64,000 nucleotides of DNA from Didymella arachidicola (Eukaryota; Ascomycota; Dothideomycetes; Pleosporales; Didymellaceae), in assembly GCA_016630955.3 (NCBI GenBank), contig CM049993.1, positions 806,001 to 870,000 on the forward strand, in the 5' to 3' direction. Positions 43,089 to 55,953 of the stretch are shown one piece after another; the stretch's first letter is position 1, and each line of letters opens with the position of its first letter. Under the pieces are notes generated by a model that saw nothing but the letters and a program-made list of their open reading frames with translations, was not told the origin of the DNA and searched no databases. Both the position numbers and the translations under genes were made by a program.

Positions 43089-45913
43089 TTAGAAAGTGAA
43101 GGTCATGAGCGCAGGGTTCAGCGCAATGGGAAGGAGCAAGTGCGATCCGCATACCATTGCCATGGGCAGGATGGCGACGAAGTCGGTGATTTGCCAGCCG
43201 TAGGGGATGAAAGGACCAACAGCCAGAACGATCATACCAGCAATGCCGATGACACCGAAGGCGATCGAGTACTTGAAGCTCTTGAAAACCCTGGGTACTT
43301 CAATGAAGAAGTTGGAGAACTCAGCTTCCTTGGACGTGGCACCCCACTGCATGTTGTACTCGAACATATGAGCGAGAAGAGCGGAGGAGACGTGCAGGGA
43401 GAGACCACCAAGGAAAGTAGCCATCATCAGGATCCACTTGATGTTTTCGAAGAGGGAGGCGAAGAAGCCCTTATCACCGATACGGTAGCGCATGATGGCG
43501 AGAGACAGGTTACCAAGACCAGTGAAGACGATGACAATAGAGAACCAGACCTTCCAGGAGTCGAGGTAGTACTTGTCGAGGTAGCCGTTGAACCAACCGA
43601 CAGCAAAGTAGTTGGCCAATGTCATGATCCAGGCAGCACCAATAGCGTAATAAGTACCAATGTAGGAGATGATCGTAATCTTGGAGGTGAAACGGATGTT
43701 GGAGAACAGGAAACTGCGGAAAAGAGGAGTGAAGGGACCGCGGGTGATCCAGAAGCGCATGGGGTGGAACAGCAGCTCGTTGCAGCCGTAGGCGTACTTC
43801 TCCCAACGGGCAAGCTCGTCATAGACAGTCAGAGACACACCCTCCTTGAAACCCTCACCAGCCCAAGCTGCGAGACGAATGATGTAGCCGTTGACCTGGA
43901 GACGCAGGGACATATCGAAATCCTCGGAAACATGAGACTCGGACCAGAACTTCTCGTAGCCATCCTCGTCGAAGTACGAAACCTGCTGAACGGCAGCCCA
44001 GCGGAGAATGGCATTGTGACCGACGAAAGGAGCAACATCACCGTTGGCGACGGTGTAACGGATAGCAGTATAGACCATGTTGGTGAAGAAAGTAATACTG
44101 AGTGTTGTTAGCGATTGATCCGAAGGTTGAAAGTCTTGAGTGTGCCTACCCGTTCTCAAAGTAGTCGTGGACAACCTGCATGACACCGGACGAGAATTGC
44201 ATGATACCAACTTCAGGGGACTGCTCCATCTCGGAGGCGGCATCGAGGAAACAGTCGACAGGAACACGTGTGTCAGAGTCGAAGAGGAGGATGTAGTCAC
44301 CAATACGAATGTTGCCGTCAGCCCATGCGCGGCCGTGCTCTTCGACAACCTCTTTAAGGCAGCGGTCGTACTCCTTGGCCTCGTCGTCCTGGGTCCAGGA
44401 CTCGTCGCGCTGGATCGTGGCGAGCTTCTCTTCGACGTTGTTGCTAAGCATGAGACCGAAGTTCATGTTGGAGGCCTTCTTGAACTTTCCCTTACGGACA
44501 AAGCCATCCTCGCCATGCTTGGGACGGGCAGTCCAGCCGATGCTGTGATCCTGGTAGAATTCGATACGAGCCTGGCGCTCCTCCTCGTCGATGATCTGGA
44601 GACCGTCGTCGTTGATGAAGATGTTGGCAGATCCACCCTGAAGCTCGTAGGTGGCCATGGCAGCCTTGAGCGACTTGACGGTGGGCGCAATGACAGAGTG
44701 GAGACCCTCCTTGTAGACCGGGATTTGACAGGTGATGTGGGGAAGCTTGCCGGTAACGCGGCGGGGAAGAAGCGCAGAATAGTAGCGGGAGTTGGCCTTC
44801 ATCTGGCGAATGGGACCGATCATCTGCGCGATACAACCCACGACGACCTGTGCGAAGAAGAGAGTGAAGAAGATCTGGACGGGGATGAGGAGCAGGAAAG
44901 CGCAGCGGATGTAGTTCTGGTCAACCATGACCTGGATAGCGATCTGCTTGAAACCGAGACCCAACATGATGGTGATGAGGACGAGGGTGCATCCGACAAG
45001 AACACCGTTCATGATGTTTGTGGGGCGATTCTCAGGCTTGTACTCGCCAGTCTCCTCGTCGATCTCGGTCTCGACCACTGCAGGGCCCTTCTTTTCGTTG
45101 GAGGCCTCCTCTGGCTCCTCTTCAGGCTCGCCCGCTCTCCAGACAAGCTTCATCAGCTCATCCTCGATGTGTGTCGCACGACCAAAGATCGCGTTTGGGT
45201 CGTCATCCCAGACCAGAAGGAGCTGTTCCTGAGCAAGGAAAGCAGCACCCTGGTTCTTGCGGGCCTTGGGGAGATCGTCGATGGAGGGAAGGATCTGAAC
45301 GTGAAGACCCTTGCCAAGGGGGACGTCGGTAGCGTTCGGTGTGAATTGGACGAATGTCTGAATGACACGGGAGTTGACCGTGATGACAACCGGAAGGTTG
45401 ATCAGCGATGCGTAGTAGCCAAGCGCAGAATCTATCAGCTGAGGAGGGCACGCAGCATAGTTCCCTCGCGATTTCCTGACAAGAACACCCTCAATGCCAT
45501 CTTCGCTGTTCGAGATCCAGAGCTTTTCTGTGGTTGACCGTTAGTGACGCGCTAGCACAGCGACTACACGAACACTTACTGCATTGTTGCTGGAACAAGA
45601 AGTTGACCATCGCCTCATGCTTGATCTCCTCCATAATTCCTCCATGACTTGTGAAAGAGTGCACAGATGTGAGAGAGTTGCGTCGCGACGTGCGCGCTGT
45701 GGTGGTGCCACTCAACGGGCCAATTGAAGGGGCAGGCGTCCATGATGGCGATGGGGGAGGTAGCGAATCCATGATGTACGAAGACTTGTGACGACCAAGT
45801 TTCATCGAAACCGCTCTGCTCTTTGGTGTCTGCGCACCAGAGGGCTGTACTGAGATGTCATCTATGGACGACTTGGTGCTGAGCGCCGGCGTCTGGAAAG
45901 GACCACCGCTCAT
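43089..45913 (-). CDS. GT2 cellulose synthase-like / mixed-linkage glucan synthase-like membrane protein
   Basis: Three exons (45580-45913, 44150-45527, 43089-44097) with 52-nt introns give 906 aa. The N-terminus is Ser/Pro-rich and cytoplasmic. Two membrane spans lie near 285-305 and 318-345, then the GT2 domain with NDDG (417-420), FDSDTR (DxD, 528-530) and SEDFD (628-632), then about five to six C-terminal spans. The QxxRW position appears as ELARW (665-669). The layout fits processive beta-glycan synthases and, within fungi, resembles the CelA/Tft1 group linked to beta-1,3;1,4-glucan. It would polymerise a UDP-sugar across the plasma membrane. The start at 45913 (MSGGPFQ) is chosen over one 34 codons upstream. 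It is not a typical chitin synthase. A GH16 gene lies about 2.7 kb upstream on the same strand. Confidence 0.82.
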
Positions 45914-48600
45914 GATTGCTGAAGTTGTCTGAGTCGAGTATGAATGATAGTGGGTGCCGTCGAAGGGAGCGAGTGTGCGATGTGACGATGCGTGGAGCTT
46001 GGTACCACGCGTCAATGATCGACGGAGGGTGAGCGAATGTGTTGCAGACGAAAGGGATCAGCTGCAGGGCTCTGGCATATGAATAAACCCAAAACAAGAT
46101 GTCCAAGGCGGAAGCCACGCTGTTTTAAGGTTCAACAGAATTAGAATAGGTAAGAGGAGAACCGAGTTTGACGATGTTTACCATGAATCTCAGCGTGGCG
46201 TCTGGACTAGACCACTGGGACCGCCGATGAGAGATAGCTTAACAGTGCCTGATGCCGGACTAGCGATTGAGGTTTGCAAGAGACTAGGCTCAGCTCCCAC
46301 CAAGTTCGCAAGCGAAGATCCAAATCGCCAGACGAACACGGGCCAAAGCCCTGTCAGTAACAACTAGCCTGGCGGACGTTCTATCGTAGGCTAGCAGAAC
46401 TGATGCACCAGAGCAAGCCCAGAAGCTGTGGCCACGTCGAGAAGCTGACCATATCGACAATCCCGGTAAAGGATTGACAATCTGCAGGCTTGAACACCGG
46501 TCGGACGTGGCCCATGCGAAGGATTAGGATGTGGCTGTAGCACAGGTACACTACGGCACATTGACCAAGGAAGCATCCATGTGCCGAAGTTCAGCTGCAT
46601 CGATTACGGCTGGCCCTCTCAAGCAGAATTTGAAAGACGCTCCTGCTTCTCTGGCCGCATGTCAATGACCTAGTCATGCTTGGCTCGCAAAAGGGGTCCG
46701 TGACAGTGGACTGCCGGTGTGAAGTAATTCCAATTGACGCCGAGAACCGACGCAGCTGCCATGGAAAACGCCACGTCGTATAATGAAATATGCAGCCAGA
46801 ACATTACAACTTTTTGGTAAGCGACCGCCGTGTCGTAGTTGTCAGGGCTGGTCGGAGTTGACAGACGCTGACCCACTTCGGTGACATTAGCGCCAAGTGA
46901 CCCTAGTCAGCTTCGCTCGATGATATTGCCTAAACTATGGCACGTTTCAACCAATCGTAGCGTGACGGACTATTTTGAGCACGCTTTACGGTCCAAAATG
47001 TGCATCTCCCGCCCACCAAGAGGAGCCAGGCATCCATAGTGGATACGGCCACACGTGAAGAGGCATGCGCAAGGCTGGCATCATCCGTTCGCTTCCTGGG
47101 TTCTGGATCCTTGGATCATGGAACTTCCAGATATTTGACAGCCTGTGCGTCTCCACAGTCACCATTGTAACAGTGGCTCATTGCCAGCTCATCGCCAATG
47201 GCAGCACCAGGAGCCGATCGTCGACGGCCGTCGCAGTTGCATTGCCCATGGTACATAGAGATGACTGCCTCAACCCAGCATTGCTAAGATCTTCGTTGAG
47301 CGCAAGATCTGCATGACATCAAGATCCAGGTGCTGATAGTGCCGGTCTTTGCAGGATGTGTTGGCCGACTCCAACTCTATGCCTGGCTGAAGCCGATAGC
47401 GTCCTTCGGCCCAAGAGGGCATCTCAGCTTGGCTCGCAGGGCTTCACTGTCCCAAGGGTTACGCACCCGCCTTGCACGAGCGTGACGGGTATACTACTAA
47501 CTGTCAAGTCCGGCACCTTCCGCAGCCCAGCACCTGGCCCTGGATTGTCAGCTCCTCGCTGTCCCATTCAACGCCCTCCATATAGGGCGTACCTCTACCA
47601 TGGCACACAATGAACCCTTGAGACCGAGATCGAGGAACCGCGGAGGGACAGAGCTGCGAGAACCAGTTCAGCACAGTGGGGTCACTCGATAGTCCGGAAC
47701 ACCAAAGGTGCAAGGGCTAACATGTCTTTGTTACGATAGCGCTGGTGCGAGGCCGGCGTCACTTAGCCTTGCAGGCTAGATTTGAGATCCCTGACTGCTC
47801 CCCTGCCTGTGGCGGTGCGTCCTAGAGGCAGCGATAAGCTCCAAATGTTGCCGGGAGACTGGACTGCGTCCTCGGGCCGCCTTGGAGGCTAGGCTTCGTG
47901 GGTTTTTCACCTGTCTCCAGGTGCACTGCGTGCACTCGGGACCTCTCGGCAGGGTCTGAAAATTGGAAAGGAAGGTAGGTATGCACCCTGCGTAGAGCTG
48001 ACCGATAAGGCGGCATTGTATCAGCGTAACGTTCCCGCTTGTCGGGAATAGAACAGGTTTTGCGATGTTGTTGTATGCACCAAGGGTGTTGAGACAATTG
48101 ATGTAATCTGGTGGCTGCAGGAAGGGGAGCAGCGCAGCCGACAAGGTTTACAGCGAACACTGCAGCCTCTATCGTGCGCCGCAGTAGGATCCGTGCAGCA
48201 CAATCATGGTGACGTTTGATCGATTGGGCAATAAGGTCCTTTTAGAACCGGAGGCGTGCCCACTTAGGTTCCGCGGCTTTGCTAAACGAGGGATTGGCAT
48301 GCAGGTACAAGGGTCTGACAAACCTTGCCTGTTGAGACCCCTTAACCCCTTGCACAGATCCTGTTCTTCGGCGGGAGTGCCAGACTCTCAGGGCAGATCC
48401 GTTTGCTCTACCATACCTCATGACAGATTGAGACGAAAAGCTTGACGAAAATGAATAGAAATTATTGTGTCTATAATGGTATGCTCATAGCTGCATGTTC
48501 TAGCTCAGCGCGACTGACCTGCCGATCGCCGTCCAAGCCACCCGTGCACCAAAACGCCCGTAAACGTCAATGTCTCGTTTGTTCCTGACTAAAGCTGCAA
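45914..48600. other. Gene-poor region, 2.7 kb
   Basis: It contains the promoter of the GT2 gene and the 3' flank of the GH16 gene. Frames reach 122 codons but lack motifs and overlap on both strands. No repeat, transposon end or RNA gene was recognised. Confidence 0.4.
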
Positions 48601-50021
48601 CTACGCCTTGCAGCCGTTGTAACCAGACTGCTGCCACATCTTGACACTCTTGACCTCCATCTGACCATTCTTTTCCCATGTAGGGTACCACTGGTCCTTG
48701 GCCTGCCAGAAGTCCTTCTTGGCTGTCTTGGAGCCATCGAGCCATGGCTTGTTAGACTTGCCATCCTCGAACCAACCGTTAGTTCCACCAACAGCGACGT
48801 TAATGATCAGGTAGAAATCCTGATCAAAGGGCGAAGTGTTGGAGCCAGTAGAAGCCCAAGGGTTGTCCAGCCGAGTACCGTTGCTGTCAGCAAGGGGAAA
48901 GCGGCCATACTCAAAGAAGGGCTCGTCAAAGTGAGTGTACATGACCTGAAGGAGGCGAGTGTTGATATAAGTGAAGATGTACTTCTCGGACCACTCGACA
49001 CCGAAGGTATTGTAGCCAGCAGCATATGTAGTGTGGAGAGCCTTGCGCTTGACGTTGTTGCGCCACCAACCGTCGTTGGCTGCATTGGGACCGAAGTGGA
49101 GAGTGCTGGACGCGATGTTGTTGCCACCCTGAGCGTAGGTGTAGTTGTTGCCGCGAGACTCCATGATATCAATCTCACCAGAGCGGGGCCAGTCACCATA
49201 GACGTTGTCCTTGGGCAACATCCAGATCGCAGGCCAGAGCCAGTCACCAGCAGGAAGCTTGGCCTGTACCTCAATGCGACCGTACTTGATCGAGGCACCA
49301 AGCTTGGTGTTGATGCGACCAGACTTGACAGGGTTGACAATGGTACCATTTGTGGTGTTGGTGGCAACCATGCAGTCGGACCATTTGGTTCCAGTGCAGC
49401 TGTCACCAAGGTTGATAACGTTATCGTTGTTGATCAGGCTCTCGTCCTGTAGGGTGGGCTTGATGACAAGGACGCCATCTTTGATGAAGACGTTCTCGTC
49501 GGTGGTAGTGGTCTGCTCGAACTGACCATTGCTACACTCACCGTTAGTTACTGCAGGCGTGCTTATGCTCCGACAACTTACCCATAACCACCAACCTCGG
49601 CCTCCTTGCTCCAAACCTTGTCGTTCCACGAACTGAAGTTATCTTCGAAGACCGGGCAGTACTTGTTCACCGCGACACTGCGAATGCCATCCCAGATCAA
49701 AATGCCAGTGACAATGAGACCAAGAACGAGGCCGGCAATGGGAATGATGGTAACCCACTTCTCGCGGGGGTCTTTCCTGTCGAGCCACGGCTTCTCAACC
49801 TCGCCCTTCTTCACTCGTCGCGAACGGAAATAGTTGAAGTCATTCCCGCCACGGTAGCCGGTGCTGGAGCCATCCCTGCTTGCCGATCGCGAGTTCTGGT
49901 TGGATCCACGAGGGGTGAGTTCACTGGGTGTTGCTCCTCCTGGTGTCGCAAAAGGGTTGTGAGGCTCAATGCGGTCCGAGTCGACCTCACTGCCATACTT
50001 CTCGTTGTGGAAGGAAGCCAT
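48601..50021 (-). CDS. Membrane-anchored GH16 beta-glucanase/transglycosidase-like protein
   Basis: Exons 49582-50021 and 48601-49531 flank a 50-nt intron (GTAAGT, TAACTAAC, TAG) and give 456 aa. Joining them creates GGYGNGQFE, a conserved GH16 strand. An N-terminal cytoplasmic tail (about 88 residues) precedes one signal-anchor span (WVTIIPIAGLVLGLIVTGILIW, 89-110), so the enzyme should be a type II membrane protein facing the wall or Golgi lumen. The catalytic motif EIDIME is at 266-271 (nucleophile E266, acid/base E271). WLWPAIWMLP and DFYLIINVAVGG are typical of the laminarinase/endo-1,3(4)-beta-glucanase branch. An alternative ATG 33 nt upstream adds 11 residues. It could cut or remodel the glucan made by the nearby GT2 enzyme. 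Confidence 0.9.
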
Positions 50022-52377
50022 GTGTGGAGTTGAGTGGCCTTTGCCAATGGCCAATTGGTATTAATACTCTGATGTAGAAAGGCACAAGGCTTATCGCAAA
50101 TTGAGATAGAAAGTTCGCGCAGAGCACACCCAAGAAACGAGTGACGATGCTAAGGCAGGGAAGCAGTGCGTGAGATGATGATCGAGAGGAAAGAGTGCCC
50201 TGTTGATAGTTATGAACTCTTGTCTTAGCTGCACCTGTTTTTAGTAGGCGCGGCTAGATCGTCGCAGCTCCCCAAGCTGTAATGGGTAGCGAAAGTCCCT
50301 TCCGAGCCAGACTTGGTGCTTGGGAAGCTCGAGCTCCATCGCCATGTTCTAGGGTACTACCAGGTCTGGTTGTGGCAGACTCGAGTTGTCCTAGCGTGAC
50401 CAACACTTTGACGCCCAAAACGACATCGTACTAGGCAAGCAAGTCCAAGGAGTAGGCCCAGGTACGGCATCTATTCCAGTGGGCACTCAGCTCTCCTCCG
50501 TCAAATGCAACGAGCTTAGCCGTTGCAAGCGGGACCTTTCGAGACAACTCTTTGTCATTGGCTTTGACGTATGTCGCAGGCCTGTCGACAAGCGATGACC
50601 TTGTCTCGACCGGTCTTCGAGTCAATGGCGATAGTGAACCGAGTTGTCCCCCTGGGCGACTAAGTCGCGTAGAGCCACCAGCCACATGCTAGGGACCTGA
50701 CACTTTCGCTGCTTTAGCTATGCAAGGCTTTGCGCTACTGCGGCGCCGCCCGTGCTAGCGTAATCGATAGTCGACGGGAACCATGAACATTTGGAGCTAG
50801 ATGGTTTCGATATTAACAGGCCGCTCGCCTGCATGTCGCCGCATCAACAGGAATTTCGAATCTCTAACCTGCAGCTCTACATGCCTTAGCGTACAGCTTC
50901 TGCAATCTGAGACGGGTGGGACAGGCTCTATACATAGCAATATTGGCTGTTATCTCAACGTCGTGATTAGGCAGATGGTGACAAAGATACGATCGCGATG
51001 AGCAGCCGCCGAGAGTTTGTCGTGTGGAAATTGAAGCTGCCAGCGCGAAACTTTTCGTGTAGCGCGTGGCTGTACGTCAAGTGCTGATTGATGTACACGA
51101 CTCGCAATTTGGTGGCACCTTGCCGCATATCTTGGAGTTTCCTGACGATTTGTGACAAAGCTGCAAAATTGGTGGTCCTCGTAGCGCAAGCCACATTTCC
51201 AACATGAGGTTTGGCCGGTGTCTACCGGTACATAAAGATTTGGTGCTTCTTGGTTCAGGGTCGCGACTCTTGGTTGCGGCTGAGCGACGAGCACGCTCCA
51301 AGGTGGGAAGCCGTGCAAACCTCGAGCGCACTGTTATGGAAGCCTCGCCACAGCCTTGCAACAAGCTGAGGCTTCAGCGCAACTGTTCTATGCAGAGGGC
51401 ACGAAGGGATTTCTTTAGTTGGTCCTCCATCTTTCTGTATTGGACCATTCTCGTGTACTAAATACTGGCGCGTGCGAGCCGAAGGGCCGTAATCCGTAGC
51501 GAGCATTGATCTTCGACTCGGTCTCGGTGTTGCGCGCTGGCCCATGCCAGCCTTGCTATCAGATCAGCGCCAGCATCTGCAAGTTGTTGAGCTCGATGCC
51601 TAGATCTTTATCGTTGAACAGCAGGGTTGCAGATATGAGAAGTCTTGGAATTGCACGACAGGATTCCTTCCGGCACCGCATGTCGGTAGAGCTGTGAATG
51701 CCACTGGGGAGCTGGCTGACGACCTTGGTCCCGTAGGCCCTACTGTCGCTTGTGCATGCTCATCACAATATTGACAATACCCTAGTACCCCCAACGGAGT
51801 CTACAGGCGAAGACGTGGTGGTGATTTAGGCCTGATGAGGCAGTGTGAAGTGCTTATCGTACACTTCGCCCACACTTTGACCGCACTTTGACCACACTCT
51901 TGACCGTGTTTACCAGTGCACCACCTCTCAGTCAGCCACTGCCGCAGCTCTTCTCGACCTTTTTGTGCTTGTGAGGTCGCTACCGAAAGGCTGGCTTCTC
52001 TCAACGTGGGCTTCGTGTCTGCCGCTCGCGCGCGTCTATCACTATCAGCTTCAGCCCCAGCACGGCTGTTCAGCATTACGATGATTGACCAAATTGGCAT
52101 GGGGCGAGAGCAAACTTGTAGGGGTGCATTCCAAGATTTTCGCCTACTGGCCGCTCTTGCGTCCGCGTAGGCTGCAGCTGCGGGAATCTATGTGGGCCGA
52201 CCTGTGACAGGAAGCCCGCTCGACCGTCCTTTATTGCCTCTTGCCATTGTAGACCCGTTGACATCGGTCTGACCGAGCTTGCATATCAGCTCATTTCTGC
52301 CCGCCGATCCACCATCCTGCTGACCGGCTCTCGATTGCCTTCGACGTCGTCAGGCCCTACGTGGTTCTCGCCTTCGA
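50022..52377. other. Gene-poor region, 2.4 kb
   Basis: This region holds the GH16 promoter at the left end and then sequence with only motif-free short frames (longest 122 codons). No recognised repeat or RNA gene. Near 51877-51907 a short repeated segment (GACCGCACTTTGACCACACT) occurs. Confidence 0.4.
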
Positions 52378-53014
52378 TTATGCGCCAGCCATGAGGCTGA
52401 GGTAGATACCCCACACCACCCCGACCGAGCAACCAAAGACCACTCTCTTATCGACGGGTATCCATACGAAGCTGATGAGGCTGATCGCTGGCCAAAACTT
52501 GTACCCGTCCTTCATCATCGGCCACAGGTTCTGCTCGCAGTCGGTCTTGATAAGGTCCCATGTACTTTGCGTGCTCAAAGTGCCTTGCTGCGGCGCATTG
52601 ACATAGCCCATGAAGGCCAAGAACATGAGCGTGTTGACAACAGCGCCGACTGTTTGATCGAGCAGGAACTTGATCACGATGTTCTTCGTGCTCTTCTCGT
52701 TCTTGGCTGGCTGGACAGTCTTGACATCGGGGTCGTGAGCGGTCGAGGCGACATTTGTAGGGAAGAGGTCCTCGAGGAGACCTTGCCAGACGATATTCGG
52801 CGGGTTGCTCACGATGCTGAAAATGGCGAATTTGAGGACTTGGTAGACGTTGAGAGAGAAGGGCGTCTGTGCAGATGCGCGTCAGCAAGCAGGGTCTTCA
52901 AAAGCAAGCAACAGTGCCGCGCACGCTATCCTTGTATGCTGAGAGTCCCTGCGCGAGGACGTTGGATGTGATGCTGAGCACCGCGCCCTGCAGCGTTTGT
53001 GATACCATTGACAT
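52378..53014 (-). CDS. Mpv17/PMP22/Sym1 family membrane protein
   Basis: Exons 52925-53014 and 52378-52866 flank a 58-nt intron (GTGCGC, TTGCTGACG, CACAG) and give 192 aa. The spliced start is MSMVSQTLQGAVLSITSNVLAQ, followed by TPFSLNVYQVLKFAIFSIVSNPPN and the family hallmark WPMMKDGYKFWPAISLISFVWIPVDKRVVFG near the C-terminus. About four hydrophobic helices are visible. Family members sit in the peroxisomal or inner mitochondrial membrane and form channels or affect metabolite and stress handling; which compartment applies here cannot be decided. Length is normal. A second ATG six nucleotides after the first could also start translation. Confidence 0.88.
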
Positions 53015-55953
53015 GGCGTGTGTGGCTGCGCAGATCGTATGGATGGCGGGGTATCGGATACTGACGATGCGAGAAGTCTACAAAATATGCGCAAATGTAC
53101 AGGAGTGTAAGAGCAAAGGAATCAGACAAGAGAGAAAATCTAGGTCTATTGTTGTGGCCAGCTCATCGAAGTCGCGGAACATTTGGTGTTTCCAGCTTGT
53201 CGCAAACGTGCCCAGCCTCGGCCAAAGAACGTACCGTACCGAATTGATGTCAAAGGACAGCCTTGCAGCTGCAGCACCACCACAACCGCAGCTGACTGCT
53301 GCCGCCACGAATATGCACATGGGACCACTGGAGCCTATGAGCCAATGAAGTAAGGTCGATACCACGTGGTAATGATATCTGATGTGGAGAGATGTTCAGG
53401 TACGGAAGCACCCGTTCCTTTGTCCTTTTCCACGTCACACACACCCATCATAGATTTACCAGGAGACCATTGCTTCTTTGTACCAGCATACATCGTTCGC
53501 ACGCCCATGCGGGCACAAAGTTACGCTCCTCATCATCTTCATTTGCCTGAAATAAGCAGCCAACTTCTCCTCGGGGGACCTGCTGACAGATTCCATCATG
53601 GCCTTCCATTTGAATATCCCCTCGTGCCTTCCAATGCAGGCATCGATCTCTTGCGTGGCTTAATTCATCCTTCTCCCCGCATTCTTCTCTCCTACTTTTT
53701 CGCGCAGCTCCACCTCTCCAAAGCTTTGCGGATTCTTCTCCATTTGATCTTCCGCCGCGCCATGGACTTCCATATGCAACAAACTGCCACCCACCGAGAC
53801 AGATATCTCGCCGGCCTTGCACGATTACCTTACTATCCTCATCTTTTCCACTAGTCCTTTGACCGCAAAGTACTAAAGTCCTCGCTCCTGAGCGCCAGCT
53901 TGTCTCCCGCTTTGCGCCCACTTCGATGCAAAATGTTGGCGAAAAGTAATAAGTGTGCCGCACTTTCGCCAGCCAATCTATATCACGATGACAATCGTAA
54001 ATGCGCGCTCTGATAAGGTGCTGTTCGGCCGTGTTGTACAGATGTCCGCAACGCACAGTCGTTGTACGGTGAAAGCCGTCTCACGAGCTCTGGACCCGGC
54101 CACTTGTCCTGCTTTCTGAAAGTCCTTAAAGGCGCGACTGCCTGACGAGAAATTGCGCTCGCCCTCGAGGGCTCTTGCGTCTGTCACCAAACCTGCTTGT
54201 GTATCGTCGATACTCGGCGTGGAGTCGTGCCAGGATCGACGTTGGTAAGGAAGATACTACTCCAAACATTGCAAGTTCGCAGAAGTTTCATGATATAACA
54301 ACGAGTGGGCGATTTAATGACAGTGAGACACGCTGATTTAAACACCGGGGTGGACAGACTGGCTGGCAATAGGAACTGAATGTCTGCGATGCTTGACCCC
54401 CTGCATCAGCGGAATTGAACAAACCTGCAACGTTCACGGCTGGCTTTAATTAATTTTATCTTGTTTGTCAGTTCAACCAACTATCTCCCCACTCGCATCA
54501 GGAGCTTCGGCCTCTCATCTCACAAACGGCAAGACTCAACTACCTTCCTTCCATCATGAAAGGCAAATTATGATGGTCAGCGTCGCGGCTCACATCCACA
54601 TCAGCGCGATTCGCTACTCTCTCTAGGCTCACAGGCTCAGAAACTCGAGCCGTGTAACGCCTACATTCAATAAAGGCTGAGCATACGGTCTACAGCGACT
54701 TCGTGCGAGACCGTAGACTGGGCTGCTTATATCGATAGACAGCAAAAGATCGATAATCAGACCTACTGGCACCAACCGGTTTCGCCTACTTGAAGTAGAA
54801 CACAAGCTCAAAACTGACCCAAGGCCGGTCAGGAGCTCATACAGGCCTTCCTCATACGGTACTACACCAAATGAGCCTCATTCGAGCGGATGACGACTCT
54901 GCATATCAGCGACAAGCACTGTTTTGCGAAAGACTTTCTCACGCAGGTGCCGATTTGTCGTCGTGGCGGGCGATAGCAAAAGGAGCTAGAACTTAACAAG
55001 GAATTAGAGCAGAATTCTAGCAATGAGACGTTGCAGGTATTTGAGGTCTTCGATACTCACGACGCTGTCATTCAGCTCAACATTCTGGATGGAAGAGACA
55101 TGGTATTGCGTCTTTGGCGACAACAGGACGTACGGGAAAGATAATGTCGCAGAACTCAGGACGCGGCAAGAGGTGCTCGATATTGATGAAGTACTAGTTG
55201 ATAACAGTTTCGTCAACTTCGATCTCATCTGTGAGCTCTTTTTGGTGTGATGAAGACGCAGACAAGGGTGAACATGGGCACTATGTAGGGAGGATTAAGA
55301 TGCGCTGACAAGTCACCGAAGATTACCATCGGCAATAGAAACATCATTCCAACAAGATCGCACCAATTTCATCAAGAGGCATACGGAGATGTCCCACGGA
55401 CACGACTTTAATTTGGCTCTTGGACAGAATGCTGGGGGCGGGTGCGAGAAGGTGTCCCAGCCCACTACGATTGGTTCTGGCCATTCGGCGGCAGCATCCT
55501 ACAAGAATGAATTAGAGCTCTGACCCTGGCTGTAGAACACGCTTGCCGGATAAATTCGCCGTCGAGCCTAGAAGTTCTCGAAGACGCTGGGCAGTTGGCT
55601 GGGCTCTTCTCCTGTCTAGCAGAAAGAGAATACTATGAAGCAAAACCTCGGATTGAAGATCCTGCAGGTGGAATTCCGGCTCATGTGGCCAAGGGTAGAG
55701 GCCTCCCTCTAGAGGAAACCGGAGTGCAAGCAAGCACATCTGCTTGTGCGATCATCATCGATAAATTCGTGTACATTATGTATATGTGAAATGAAGAGAA
55801 AACACAGAAGTGGCTGTATCGTATACATAAGCTGGAGAGGTCCATGTCGCAGGTGTATAATGTTCATAGATCAGAGATCGAAACCAGTCAGCATCTGAAA
55901 ATTGCTCAGCATATCGTTGAAGATTTCGCTGGTCGTATATGTCGTAAGATCTT
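53015..55953. other. Gene-poor region, 2.9 kb
   Basis: The longest frames (162 codons at 53366-53854 on +, 202 codons at 53448-54056 on -) overlap each other on opposite strands and lack recognisable motifs. No RNA gene, repeat or transposon end was recognised. The left end is the Mpv17-like promoter and the right end the REC8 3' flank. Confidence 0.4.

Noticed and set aside
44140..45537. 465-codon open frame antisense to the GT2 gene
   Set aside because: It mirrors a well-supported conserved gene on the other strand and has Val/Asp/Leu-rich low-information content, no start context and no motif. Long antisense frames are common in GC-rich coding DNA.
53448..54056. 202-codon frame on the - strand and 162-codon frame on the + strand
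   Set aside because: They overlap on opposite strands, show no recognisable domain and have no splice or promoter support. Kept only as possible unknowns in the gene-poor region.
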